Assembly: GCA_036186865.1 (NCBI GenBank)
Contig: AP025040.1
Span: 39,989,693-40,053,692, forward strand
Origin: Eustoma russellianum
Lineage: Eukaryota; Streptophyta; Magnoliopsida; Gentianales; Gentianaceae
Length of the DNA stretch: 64,000 nt
Direction: 5' to 3'
Part shown: piece by piece, positions 1-11,094 of the stretch
Layout of the letters: each line of letters begins with the position of its first letter
Position numbering within the stretch: the first letter of the stretch is position 1
The notes under the pieces: model-generated
Database searches by the model: none
Seen by the model: the letters and a program-made list of their open reading frames with translations, nothing else
Told to the model about the DNA's origin: nothing
Made by a program: the position numbers and the translations under genes

Positions 1-89
1 CTATATCATAGATGTGACGAAACAAATGTCACATGTAAAGAAATACCAAGAAATCCAGACACTGAACACCGATATCGATATAATATGTG

Positions 90-167
<78 letters not shown>

Positions 168-299
168 ACCATGAATATCATATATAAGAAGACCATATAG
201 AAAATATTTTAGCATTAAACAAAAAAAGCTTGTGTAAATGACCCAAAAGCTATTATATACAAAATGACGAAAATGCCTTAGAAACATACACGATTAGAG
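1..299. repeat. Compound (AC)n(AT)n microsatellite; no gene
   Basis: An AC run from about 91 to 132 passes directly into an AT run to about 163. The rest of this stretch is AT-rich with no recognisable coding sequence. The minus-strand open frame through it is an artefact, because it translates the dinucleotide runs into alternating Tyr-Ile and Cys-Val. Confidence 0.85.
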
Positions 300-2641
300 T
301 AAATAACTTGGTAATAATGCTTGTCTATGTATCCTTTTGTATCCAAAAGGAATAATTCGAGCCATTAGACAACAAATACGTAATTTTTTCTGGGATGGCC
401 GTGGAGATGCACCACGACATCATTAGGTACGTTGGCAAAATCTATTCCAGCCTAAGGGAGAGGGCGGCCTTGGATTGAGACATTTAGATATCTTATATAA
501 GGCTTATTCCAGTCGATTGTGGTGGTCATATCACATGAAAAGTAGTCTTTGGGCAAATTATATGCACTCCAAGTACGGTGGCCGACAGGATTTTATTCCA
601 CGGATAACGGATACGACGACCTGGAAGCGTATTTGTGTTATAGACCCTCTCTGTTCTGTTCATGTTATTGGTATGGTGGGCTCTTACACATGGACACTTG
701 AACCACACGGTATCTTCACTCTTTGCTCCGCATACACCTTGCATCGTCAGACGGGTGTGAAGCTTTTTTCATATTTCTTTATCTGGCATCGTTCTCATAT
801 GACGAATATACGTCTATTCCTATGGAAGATGTATTATCATGCTCTTCCTATGCAAGACAATCTACAGAAATTTCTAGTTGATAGGCCCACTTGCTACCCT
901 TTTTGTCGTGCATCATACGCCACCCAAGATCATTTGTTTCTACATTGTCCGAATATTCGACATATATGGTCTCATTATGTGTCATTACTTGATGTCCCGC
1001 AACCACAGAATAGCATGTTAACTCAATATGTATTTCTTTGGTGGACTTCCACACGCGAGACTTCTCTTCGAGGCATGCTACGTATTGTTGTACCCGACAT
1101 TATATTGTGGTCTATATGGTAGACTTATTGCTCTGTAATCTTTGGTGATGAACGTTGTTCCTTGCGACAACTGACTGAACTAATTAGACAACAGATTTAT
1201 ATATGGTGTAGTGTGCAACATGGGAAGAAACACGCAGTATCAGATCCTATTTTATTATCTCATGGGCTGTCCCCAAAGCTTCGTGCCAATCGTCCGCAGA
1301 TTATTCAATGGCACACTCCACCCTCGGGGAGATTCAAACTCAATGTAGACGCAACACATATTTCCTTCTCTGCATCGGGAGGGCAGTTTTACGGGACTCA
1401 ACAGGCCATTTGAAGGAAACAATTGTATTTTATCTTCCATTATCGACGCCATTCCAAGCAGAACTCCAGACGGTTACTATTGCACTTTTGTATTTTTTAC
1501 AACGTTATCAACATGTGGATATGGAGGTGGACTCTCTAGGGGTAGTCCAACATGTTCAGTTTATGGACCATCCATCCCTCATTCGCACATTACTAGAGCT
1601 CGGAGATGTTACGCTTACTCACATCCCACGATGGTGGCTCATTTGCTAGCACAACATGGACGATTACATAATCATTTTCATCATTTTCATACGATGGCTG
1701 ACTTACCCCCTATGGTTAAAGGTGCGCTACTTACGGATATTTCCTTACCTTATCTACGCCTTTGACATAAGGATGTTACGGCACGATCATCGTCTTTGTT
1801 GCCTGTGTCAGCACTTGACACAAGCAACACGGGTGCTCTCTTACTCTATCTTGATTATACTCTTGTTACATTGGTTGTGGAGTGTTATCTTATTCCACTA
1901 TAGCATGGTTTTTTGTTGGTTGCCCGTATCTAAGGATGCAGGCAATAAGGGTACTTCTCTGACACACACACCTTGCCATATCATGAAAATTACCAATACT
2001 TAGACTTATATATTTTTCAATAATACATCCTTTTGTTACATGGTAATGATATGGTCCTTTCCGACAGGGCTACCACATCTTCTGGGGAGTATTTATCTAC
2101 CACTATTGCTGTTGTGCTGGTCCAATGGTTAGCCATGGCCTTCGGTTTTTTGCCTATGTTATGTACCTCGGTATGATTATTTATCGCCAAATTATATTAT
2201 GTACATTTCTCCAGTTGTTGGTTCATGGTTACTGCTTTGATGTGCTTTTTCTTTTGACCTTTATGTGGAGGATACCGGCGATGATCGACTGCGCATTCAT
2301 CAACTGGACCGCGACAACAGTTACTTACATATCTGCTTGGCCTTGTTCTTGGTTCCTTACTACTCTGCATACTGTGACATGATTCGGCTGTGCATACGAG
2401 TACCATGTCCTTCGTCCAACCATATAAATATGCACTCTTTTCCTTCACCAAGTTTTTATCCACAAGGGTAGTTTTTCTTGGCAAGGTTTTAATGCGGCAT
2501 ATCATATATGTTTGGCGATTGACAATCATTAAAATTTTATACAGGCATTTTTCATATGATGATACAAATTTCATGTATTACGGTATTCTTCCGCTATAAG
2601 TGAGGCTATATAATAAATGCAGTATCTTTTTGACCAAAAAA
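300..2641 (+). mobile_element. L1-type LINE, 3' half, degraded
   Basis: Translation of about 310-1120 gives the C-terminal part of a plant L1 ORF2. A segment ending FFWDG is followed by a GEGGLGLR-like motif, and around 890-960 there is a reverse-transcriptase zinc-binding domain (Cys-rich PFC followed by HLFLHC). From about 1300 to 1650 the frames change and encode an RNase H-like domain introduced by a QWHTPPSGRFKLNVDAT motif, which is typical of plant L1 elements. Stops and frameshifts break the reading frame (for example after 1122 and 1411). The 3' region after 1700 is noncoding and ends near 2632-2641 in an AATAAA-type signal plus a short A-run. The endonuclease and RT core are missing, so this is a 5'-truncated insertion. 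No target duplication was identified. Confidence 0.8.
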
Positions 2642-3130
2642 ATATATATGCATGTATGTATGTAACAAAGATGCTCACAAAATTTATCTTACATTAAGGA
2701 GATTATTTCAAATTACGATGACACCGATCGATCTATGCCTCAATTTTAGAGACTGATGCATACATTGATCGATCTATGTCTTTTATATCAAGAAATCAAT
2801 GTTATACAACGTGTTCTAATTTTGATTCTTCTGATGTCGATCAATCTAAGTAAGGTATGAATTGTACATCAATCAATCTATGCTCTATGGGTTGAGAGGT
2901 TTATATTCAACAAGATGGTTTCAGTTTTAATCCTTGCATACATCAATCGATCTATGTATCTTTTGAGAGACTAATATACACATCGATCAATCCATGTGTT
3001 TGCTACCAGAGAGATCGATGTCACTTCTTTATTGTTCAACCCTTTATAACTTTTTGATTCTTTTTAAAACATCTTTTTACACTCCATCAACATTTTATAT
3101 TTCCATAAAATCGTGTTTATAAAAATCATA
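2642..3130. repeat. Cluster of ATCGATCGAT-type motifs, probably LTR-derived
   Basis: Between about 2719 and 3020 variants of the palindromic motif GATCGATCTATG recur at least six times (near 2727, 2766, 2838, 2873, 2945 and 2981), separated by short phrases such as GAGACTGATG. A related cluster lies at 4555-4850. The position just upstream of a Copia pol remnant suggests that this is LTR or leader sequence, but the LTR boundaries cannot be fixed. The rest of the stretch is AT-rich and shows nothing. Confidence 0.5.
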
Positions 3131-3149
3131 CAAACATATGCACAATAGT

Positions 3150-4438
3150 AAAATCGGCCTTCTTGGATGGTATTATTCAAGAAGAATTATATGTAGCTCA
3201 ACAGTCGGATTTCAAAGATCATGATTACCCAATTCATGTCTTTAAATTCAAAAAGACTATTTATGGACTCAAACAAGCTTCTAGAGCTTGGTATAGAGAT
3301 TGAGCAATTTCCTTCTTGAAAATGGCTTTTCAAAACAAAATTTTATACTAACCTGTTTATTAAAAAAAGAAAGTAACCATTACTTGTTTAAATGTATGTT
3401 GATGATATCATATTCTGCTATTAATGATTCTCGATGTGAGCATTTTGCTAAGCTATGGAAGGATAACTTAAGATGAGTATAATGGAATGACTCAACTACT
3501 TCATTGGACTTCAAATTAAGCAAACCAAGATGGGGGTGTACATTTCTCAAAAAAAAAAAGTACACCAAAGATCTACTCAAGAAGTACAAATTTGAGGATG
3601 TAAGGAGTGTAAGAACCATTGGGTACAAGTACAAAACTTGATAAAGATGAAAAAGCAAGCTGATTGAGGTAACAAAGTATAGGGGTACGATTGGTAATTT
3701 ACCTTATCTGACAGCTAGCCGCCCGAATATATTACATGAAGTGTGCTTTTGTGCTAGATTTCAAAGTCTACATAAGGAATCACATTTAGTTGCTATAATA
3801 TGTATTTTTAGGTACTTAAAAGTACGTTGAACTTTGGGTTGTCTTATCCTAAGAATAGGTTTTTTTAACTTAAGAGGATATAATGATTCAGATTATACCC
3901 TTATCCATTCATCCTATCTAGCCAGTTCATAGCTTAAGCCCTTACTCGGTAGTAAAACTTGTGTGGTATCATTTATGTATGGCTTATGTACTTATGTTAT
4001 CTTTTATCATATTATTGTGTTTGATGATTACAGAAAGGGGGAGAATGGTGTTAATTAGTTGTGTATGTTGACATGTGATATAGCATGTATGGGCTCATAT
4101 GGCTTTGGGATTTGATGGGGATATTGGTATGTTTTGGATATACATTTATGGGGGAGAATATGTGATGTAGTATGTGTTACTAATGTGATATTTGATTATG
4201 ATTTATGTATAAAAAATGCATGTGTTGAGGGGAATTTGAAACGAATGAGAAGAGCTTAATGTACACTTTAATTTGACATGTTCATGTATTAAGGGAGAGC
4301 ATGAATGCATCGACTAAGGAGGAGATTGTTTTTGACATAAAAATTAAGTTTCAAAGTCTCAAGGACAAAAGTGTCATTTTTCAACAAAAAATACCTTTTA
4401 AAAGAGCATGATTTTGAAATCATCAAAAAGAGAAAGAT
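3150..4438 (+). pseudogene. Copia retrotransposon pol remnant (RT to 3' end)
   Basis: About 3150-3305 encodes a Copia reverse transcriptase segment with the motifs AFLDGIIQEELYV and IYGLKQASRAWYRD, ending at a stop. Further pieces follow in shifting frames. They include a region matching the YVDD block (near 3390, now degenerate), a KYTKDLLKKYKFED segment (about 3560-3600), and GTIGNLPYLTASRPN near 3690-3725, which normally precedes the RNase H domain. No frame is intact. Purine-rich polypurine-like tracts occur at about 4033 and 4317, and a phrase leading into TGTTGGAATATG at 4439 looks like the junction with a 3' LTR. Gag, protease and integrase are absent. Confidence 0.75.
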
Positions 4439-5580
4439 TGTTGGAATATGAGGTGTTTTATGAAGTTAAAAGATCTTTGAAAAAGTTTAAAAAGGTATTC
4501 TATACTTTGAAAATAAACAAAAAATAGAAAATACATTCTAAGACATGGTCTTTCACATATGTCGATCTATGTATACTTTAGTCTCTAAACTTGACACATA
4601 GATCGATCTATGTAGGAAATGTACAAAACGAAAGACACATAGTAAGATATCTATCTCTCAGGTTAAAGTACATCAATCGATCGATATCAGTCTCTCAAAG
4701 AAAAGAAATCGATCAATCGATGTAGGTAATGAGAAAAATCGAAACCACTGTCCAACATCGATCTCTCAACCTGAAGGACATAGATCGATGCACATTAGTC
4801 ACTAAATTTTGAGACATAGATTGATCGATATAGCTTATTATTCAAATTTTAATAGCCTTTGCAAGAAATTGATCGTGGACTTTTCCCAACATTCATAATG
4901 CTTTCTATCTATCTAAACATATCTAAGGTTCTTTAGGGTGGCAGTGGATCATCTAATTCAACTGTAGGATGGTGGAAGACTATTTGGACATCTGCAAGAC
5001 AATTGATGGAGTAGAAGACTTTATAAAGATTGCAAAAACGTGGCTCACACCCTCTATATATTGAAGAAGCTCAGATAAGGCATATACACACTTTTGTCCA
5101 CTTCAAACTTCATCCTCCATTGTTGTAAAAAGCTCCCAAAGGTGCATAGTGCTTAAAATCTATTAAGCTCTTGTTGCTTTGTTCTAATTGTATTATGAGA
5201 GTGATAGTCATGCACAAGAGAAACTAAGCATATTTGATCTCTTGGTTATGCTTTAGACTCATTTGAAAGTGTAAATTTACTAATCCTGCAAAATCTATTT
5301 GGTGTTTGGTAGAACTTTGTTGAAGTTGTAAAGAATGAAGAAATGTTTCTTGCTTGTAACTGTTGTTGTTGATGTTGCACAAGTTGTTTGTGTAATAAGT
5401 TGCTGCTGTTGTAGTTGTTGCTTGCACTAGTTGTTAGTGGAAAGTGTTGTTGTGCTTGTTCTTTATTGAAGGTAATAAGAAAAGTTGTTTTTGAAAATGC
5501 ACTTTGGAAACAAACTGGTAGTGGAGTATAATGGAATAGATTCAAACTATATTGTGTGTCTCCATTTATTGTTTTCATTT
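4439..5580 (+). mobile_element. Possible 3' LTR of the Copia remnant
   Basis: The stretch begins TGTTGGAATATG, a common start for LTRs of this Copia group, right after a purine-rich tract. It contains a second cluster of CGATCTATG/ATCGATCGAT motifs (4555-4850) and has no coding sequence. A GTTGTTGTT-rich segment lies near 5350-5460. The right boundary is uncertain. No second, alignable LTR copy was found upstream, so the call rests on the start motif and the context. Confidence 0.4.
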
Positions 5581-6590
5581 CATTTTTCTTACTTCGGAGA
5601 ACATTTGAGTTGACTTAAGCGAAATTGATAAAAACGGAAAATAATCTAACACTCTATTCATTCCTTCTGGAGTGATTGTCACAAACATAGCATTATGCGT
5701 GTCCTTTTTTTGGCTAATCACCTCTTTGTTTTGTATGTAGGTAAAGTTTATGTGCAATTGCCTCATTGTGCCGGTAGTTAATCCGCGACCGGTATAAAAA
5801 TTATGTATAAACAAAATGGAAAGGCAAAAGAAATAAAAACGACTCTTCTAGACCCACTAAATTAAATATAATTGGAAAAGAAGAGGAAATGAACACGTAA
5901 TCATGTCCGCACAACTAATTCAACTCAGTTCATCTCCCTCCCACTCCCACACGTTTTCTCCCTTATCTGCTATCCCATCTTCCTCACTCCAAATCTAACA
6001 AACTCCCTTTAAAGAAAAATTCTAACAAACTCGATTTCTAGGGAAAAGAATATCTATTTTGTTTGCTATTCATATTTTCATTTTGTCAGTTTGCTATTGC
6101 ATGTTTTGTATTACTTCATTCTCCATTTGAATTTATATTTTATGAACAGTAAAAAGATAAGATAACATAACACGTAGATATGAAACAAACAAAATATACA
6201 ACATAACTTTGACCTATTTACACTTTAGATCTTTTCTAGTCATATTCTCGCTCCCACAGCCGGTTGCCTTTCTCGGTTAAGCGGGCATTTGATAACACGA
6301 GAATGATGGAATAAAGCAAAATGATTTAATAAAGTAGCTACACTTCTTATATTGTAAACAAACAGTTGATCGACACAGTTTGACGTTATTTCCATTAAGG
6401 TCATCGACAAACAACTTTCATTATGGGTCATCAAAAAATAACCTCTTTGTGTTTCTAACACACGTGTATGATTGCGTATCTCTGACACCACTATACCATG
6501 CCATAGGCAAAAGCTTCTACGTCAATGGAGTAATATTGTTGTTGTTGTATTGAATAGTTATTAGGGAACCAAATTGATATGTTTTGGATA
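5581..6590. repeat. Intergenic, with two dispersed repeats
   Basis: There is no gene. The segment 5701-5803 resembles 45996-46097 in the same orientation; they share the phrases AATCACC, ATGTAG and TTGTGCC followed by a TAGTT/ATC block. The segment 6340-6550 resembles 44985-45160 and ends in a GTTGTTGTT tail, so it is called a SINE-like element separately. The remainder is AT-rich and unremarkable. Confidence 0.5.
6340..6553 (+). mobile_element. SINE-like element, copy 1
   Basis: This shares with 44985-45160 a block starting CTTCTTATATT, then CAGTTGATCGACA, a TTATGGGTCATC phrase, TTTCTAAC, and a 3' end in GTTGTTG. The 3' part (CCTCT, TTGCGTA, a run of short C-rich triplets, then a simple GTT tail) is the arrangement found in plant SINEs that borrow the tail of RTE-type LINEs. 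No clear Pol III A and B boxes were seen, so only the 3' body is supported. Target duplications were not found. Confidence 0.4.
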
Positions 6591-6595
6591 CATAC

Positions 6596-6862
6596 CGTTA
6601 AAGCATGTCAAGAAGATAAGGATAAATGCAACAAATAGAAGATCAAGTCTTTCGAATTCAAAACTCTATCCTATCTTTATCTTTTAATGTTTGTATTCAT
6701 TTGAAACATTATCTGTAAATCAGTTTGTAATTGTTTTGAATTAACAGCTCCTTAATGTATAAAGGAAAACAATATTCAGCCGAGTTCTAGTAAGGGGGAA
6801 CAATCGGCACTTTCATCCAAATTCTGAGTACTTTACCTTCTTGAGTTTTATTTCATCTTTTA
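6596..6862 (+). repeat. 5' LTR of Copia element
   Basis: 267 bp, matching 9551-9817 except at 5 positions. The terminal base is C instead of T. It ends in TTTTA immediately before the tRNA-Met-type primer-binding site. Confidence 0.95.
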
Positions 6863-6890
6863 TGGTATCAGAGCCATAAGTCCCACATCA

Positions 6891-8335
6891 ATGGCTGATT
6901 CTTCCTCCTCAACTACACAGCCCCCCTCAAACACAAACGCCTCAACCAACAACGCCCCATCATTTGTTCATCCCCATAGCATTGTTACAGTCAAACTCAA
7001 CACGGATAATTTCTTGCTCTGGAAGGCACAAATCATGCCCTATTTACGTGGCCAGAAAGTCTTTGGCTTTCTTGATGGCACCACCAAGCCGCCACCCCCA
7101 TGCTATCAAACACGGCTACCAGTTCTGAAACACTGGCTGGCAATCCAGAATATCTTGCCTGGGTTCAGCAAGATCAACTTATACTCAGCACACTCCTGTC
7201 CTCTCTTACAGAAGGAGTTCTCTCACATGTTGTGAACTGTGTCACATCACGTGATCTTTGGGTGACACTAGAACGCATGTTCACCTCTCAATTTAGAGCT
7301 CGAATCATGCAAATCCACTACCAACTTGCCACTGCCAAGAAAGGTGGTGCCTCTATCCCAGAATATTTTCAAAAAATAAAAACACTTGCTGACACTCTAG
7401 CTGCCGTAGGATAGCCACTAAATGACTTTGAAATTAGCTCATACGTCCTTGCCGGACTTGACCCAGAATATGATCCCTTTGTTACCTCTGTCACCACTCG
7501 TGATGATCCTCTCACGACAGATGAATTATATGGACACCTTCTTGCTCATGAATCCCGTCTAGAGCAGCACATCTTACCACCAACTGACGGCTTTCCCTCA
7601 GCTAACATGGCTTCACGCCAAACACGCGGCAGGGGTTCACACCCTATCACCCGGCGGAACTCCCCTTCTTTCAATGGAGCACGGCAACAACATTTCTATG
7701 CACGTGGGCACCGTGGCTGCAGTCGAGGAGGACGGTCTTATGGGTCCGCAGGCAACTTCAACACGGACGCAGTTGATCCAAATCGCCCTGTGTGTCAGGT
7801 ATGTAATAAGGTTGGTCACACTGCTCTCCAGTGTTATAACAGGTTCAATCATGCGTATCATTGCGAACAAACTCATCCACCTACTGCCTTTCTGACAACT
7901 CCATCACCCAACGATTACAATTGGTATCCTGACACTGATGCATCCAACCATCTAACTTCCGATCTCAACAACCTTAATATTCATATTAAGGAGTATCTGG
8001 AAACTGACAAAGTACAGGTCGGCAATGGCGCTACTCTTCCCATCTCTCACACAGGTTCTGCCTCTCTTCCTTCATCTTCCCATTCCTTCACACTTAATAA
8101 CGTTCTACACGTTTCCCACATCACCAAAAATCTTATCTCCGTTCAACAGTTTACCAAAGATAATAACTGCTATCTTGAATTTCATCCTAACTTCTTCTAT
8201 GTTAAGGAACAACTCACGAGACGCATCCTCCATCGGGGACCGAGTAATGCTGGCTTGTATTCATTCTACACGACACCGTCCACTCCCACCTCTCCTTATG
8301 CTTATATCGGTGAAAGAGCCACTTCAACAAATTGA
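6891..8335 (+). pseudogene. Copia gag-protease, frameshifted
   Basis: The ATG at 6891 opens a Copia gag (MADSSSSTTQPPSNTNAS, then VKLNTDNFLLWKAQIMPYLRG), the UBN2-type capsid region. The frame shifts near 7100 and continues to a TAG at 7412. It resumes (FEISSYVLAGLDPEYDPFV), and from 7607 there is an RG-rich segment and a CX2CX4HX4C zinc knuckle (CQVCNKVGHTALQC, about 7795-7836). The aspartic protease motif is altered to DTDASNHLT where the family has D-S/T-G-A, so the catalytic glycine is lost. A GAG-pre-integrase-like region follows up to the stop at 8333. Integrase does not follow, so this marks the left edge of the internal deletion. This is a dead copy that could move only with proteins supplied in trans. 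Confidence 0.85.
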
Positions 8336-9537
8336 TGTCCAAAATGCATTCCTTCATGGATTTCTTAATGAGGAAGTTTATATGTCACAACCACCCGGCT
8401 TTGTTCATCCCCATTATCCTAATCATGTGTGCAAGTTACGCAAGGCTCTTTATGGCTCAAAGCAAGCTCCTCGCGCATGGTTCTCTCGGCTTAGCCAACG
8501 CCTCATAGAAATCGGTTTCAACAGCTCCAAATCCGACTCATCCCTCTTCATTTATACAGCAGCGGATACTATTATCTATATTCTTATTTATGTCGATGAT
8601 ATTATCATAACTGGGTCTAATCCTGCATCCATCAAGCACCTACTCTCCTCTTTACATAAGGACTTTGCCATTAAAGAACTCGGACCCTTAGCACTATTTT
8701 CTTGGCGTTGAGGTCATTCCCATCTCCAATGGGTTATTTCTTACTCAGCAGCGATATATCATGGATCTCCTTAAGCGTACAAATATGGAACATGCCAAAC
8801 CGATTACATCTCTAATGACTGCGACTCATACATTATCCTTATTCTCTGGCGATCCACATTCCGATGTCACGTAATACCGCAGTACAGTTGGTGATTTGCA
8901 GTATTTATCTCTCACCCGTCCTGACATCTCCTTTGCTGTAAACAAGGTATGTCAATTTATGCATCGTCCGACCATCGTGCACTGGCAAGCTGTTAAACGG
9001 ATCCTGCGATATCTCAAACACACCATAAATCACAGTTTGGTACTTCGTCGTGCATCGACTTATCACCTAGAAGCTTTTTCGGACGCAGATTGGGCCGGCT
9101 GCCCGGATGATCGTAAGTCTACTAGTGGTTACTGTGTCTTTCTTGGCCCAAATCTAATATCTTGGAGATCACGTAAACAACCTACAGTATCTCGCTCTAG
9201 TACAAAATCTGAGTATCGTGCTCTCGCTGCAACCGTTGCTGAACTCCTTTGGCTACAGTCGCTCTTACGTGAGCTCGGGCTTTATCTTTCGCAACCACCA
9301 ACGCTTTGGTGCGACAATATTGGTGCTACATATCTCTCATCTAATCCAGTCTTTCATGCTCATACCAAACACATTGAAATTGATTATCACTTTGTTCGGG
9401 ATCGTGTGGCCAACCGCTGTCTTAACGTTCGCTATCGTTGCACTCAAGACCAACTAGCTGATATACTCACGAAACCACTTGTGTCCGGACGGTTCTTACC
9501 TTGCGCACCAAACTCAACGTCAGCGAACCGCCGTTGA
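8312..9537 (+). pseudogene. Copia reverse transcriptase-RNase H, frameshifted
   Basis: Just after the deletion junction the RT resumes at LQQIDVQNAFLHGFLNEEVYM and runs through ALYGSKQAPRAWF to the catalytic IYVDDIIITGS (about 8589-8620). A frameshift follows near 8690 and a stop near 8872. The RNase H part is open from 8896 to 9537 and carries SDADWAGCPDDRKSTSGYC, SRSSTKSEYRA and the terminal ADILTKPL motif. The start of the RT fingers domain and the whole integrase are missing. Confidence 0.9.
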
Positions 9538-9550
9538 CTTTGTGGGGGCG

Positions 9551-9817
9551 TGTTAAAGCATGTCAAGAAGATAAGGATAAATGCAACAAATGGAAGATCA
9601 AGTCTTTCGAATTCAAAACTCTATCCTATCTTTATCTTTTAATGTTTGTATTCATTTGAAACATTATCTGTAAATCAGTTTGTAATTGTTTTGAATTAAC
9701 AGCTCCTCAATGTATAAAGGAAAACAATATTCAGCCGAGTTCTAGTAAGGGGGAACAATCGGCACTTTCATCCAACTTCCGAGTACTTTACCTTCTTGAG
9801 TTTTATTTCATCTTTTA
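9551..9817 (+). repeat. 3' LTR of Copia element
   Basis: 267 bp starting TGTTAAAGC and ending CTTTTA, followed by the CATAC target duplication. See the 5' LTR for the comparison. Confidence 0.95.
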
Positions 9818-9822
9818 CATAC

Positions 9823-10322
9823 AAACACAAACAAATACACGTAAATGTGTTTATATATGTATATATGTGTGTGTCCATATGTGCATTTGGACGTGTGTTG
9901 CATTTTTGTATGCATAAAACTGTAATCAAACACATTAACGTGTGCTGCAAATGTCTGATATTCTCTGTCTTGGATACTTTTAGGGATGTCGACATTGAGG
10001 TTGAGACATTCCATAATTTTCACTTTTTTACTGCTTAAATTACTCAGTAGCTTGTTGTTTCATATTTTAGATCTTAGATTTTAATTCTAACAAATGCTTT
10101 TAGTTTCAAACTTGAAAAGCCAATGCAATAATGCAATATCCAAATGGCAATAATCGAGACCTAATCTATGGAAATTTTTAGTTAGAAGCGTCTAAAACTG
10201 AGACTTCACAGCATAAATTTTGAGTTTGAAATATCCAAATGACAATAATCGAGGCCTAATCTACATAAACTGAGTTTAAAACGTGTAGTGTTGAGACTTC
10301 AAAAGTATAGGCTTGAAATGAC
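9823..10322. repeat. Intergenic, 95-bp tandem duplication at 10135-10305
   Basis: There is no gene. A segment beginning AATATCCAAATG at 10135 repeats from 10230 (about 95-bp period, second copy shorter and diverged). It shares CAATAATCGAG, CCTAATCTA and a closing TTGAGACTTC/CTGAGACTTC phrase. Confidence 0.6.
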
Positions 10323-10506
10323 GGAACCGGATCCTCTGACCGCCGCGCCCCTGACCTCCTCGCGACCGTCCATCACGTGGTAACAGGGGATGGTGAGGTT
10401 GGGTGGGGGGTCATCCGCATCCAGCCTCACCACCCCTGCTACCACGTGACAGAGAGTCCTTTGTTATCGCTCCTAGGGGGTCAGGAGATCCCGTCCGTGA
10501 AATGAC
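10314..10506. mobile_element. 175-bp TIR element (MITE) with 9-bp TSD and G-boxes
   Basis: A perfect 9-bp direct repeat TGAAATGAC at 10314-10322 and 10498-10506 brackets a GC-rich 175-bp element (10323-10497). Its ends are imperfect inverted repeats: GGATCCTCTGACC on the left, and GGATCTCCTGACC when the right end is read on the other strand. Inside, CACGTGGTAACAGGGG...GGTGAGG near 10375-10400 is inverted against CCTCACC...CACGTG near 10425-10448, so the transcript or single strand could fold into a hairpin. A 9-bp target duplication fits Mutator-like MITEs. It lies about 0.6 kb upstream of the kinesin ATG and adds two CACGTG G-box cores. Confidence 0.7.
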
Positions 10507-11094
10507 TGAGTGGAAGTTCGAGGGTCTACACAAAGAAATACAACAGGAACCAACATACCTAATATATTCTAACAACATCAAAACCTACCGATAAAGTCTG
10601 GAGAAGTTGGAATACATATAAACAATACCTATATTTTAAATGATAAAGAATTTACTTCCGGTTCGTTTAACACACATAAATCTTGTGATTAAATTTCCCT
10701 TCTTTTGGCAAGTTAAAAAGAGAGAAAAATTCACGTTCACATAAGCCGAAAGCGAGTTCCGAGTCCATTTGTAACGCTTATATTTTTGCGACTCCCAATG
10801 ATCGAATGTGTCCTCTTCTGAAAACGCTCACAGCTTAACGACGTCGTCTTCTATCTCCCCTTCCGGAAGAACAAAAATGGCTAGTCCAAAATCTCGAATG
10901 AAATAAACGAGGGAATTCAATTCATTTTTGAGTGACTGTAATTAGAGAAAGTATACAGAGAGGGTAGCTTCTTTGCTCTCTCATTTTTTCTCTCAAACAT
11001 CACTCTACTCCATTCCTGGATTCCTCTTCTTTCTAAGATTTTAGTCAGTAAAATGATTTGCTTATCTTTATATATTTGATTTGGAGAATTGAAA
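10507..11094 (+). promoter_or_regulatory. Promoter and 5' leader of the kinesin gene
   Basis: This is the noncoding stretch between the TIR element and the kinesin ATG. A pyrimidine-rich segment (about 10960-11035, CTCTCATTTTTTCTCTC and similar) looks like a plant 5' leader. A 9-codon upstream ORF runs from the ATG at 11053 to the TGA at 11077-11079, 15 bases before the main ATG. The transcription start and a TATA box could not be fixed. Confidence 0.5.
11053..11079 (+). promoter_or_regulatory. Upstream ORF of 8 codons plus stop in the kinesin leader
   Basis: The ATG at 11053 is followed by seven codons and TGA at 11077. It encodes MICLSLYI, ending 15 nt before the kinesin ATG at 11095. Such a close uORF could reduce initiation at the main start. 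This is only an uORF if transcription begins upstream of 11053 and the region is not spliced out. Confidence 0.35.

Larger units (their letters stand above)
6591..9822 (+). mobile_element. Copia LTR retrotransposon, young, internally deleted
   Basis: This is a complete but defective Copia element. The LTRs are 6596-6862 and 9551-9817, both 267 bp with 5 mismatches (about 1.9%). It is flanked by a perfect 5-bp target duplication CATAC at 6591-6595 and 9818-9822. A primer-binding site TGGTATCAGAGCC abuts the 5' LTR at 6863-6875, and a G-rich polypurine tract (9542-9550) abuts the 3' LTR. The internal region is only 2.7 kb, because the integrase and the N-terminal RT are deleted near 8310-8330. 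Gag, zinc knuckle, protease remnant, RT with YVDD, and RNase H are recognisable in Copia order. The LTR ends are TG...TA rather than TG...CA; the first base of the 5' LTR has mutated to C. Confidence 0.95.

Noticed and set aside
6240..6491. 83-codon minus-strand ORF
   Set aside because: It overlaps the SINE-like repeat and its frame is not kept in the copy at 44985-45165.
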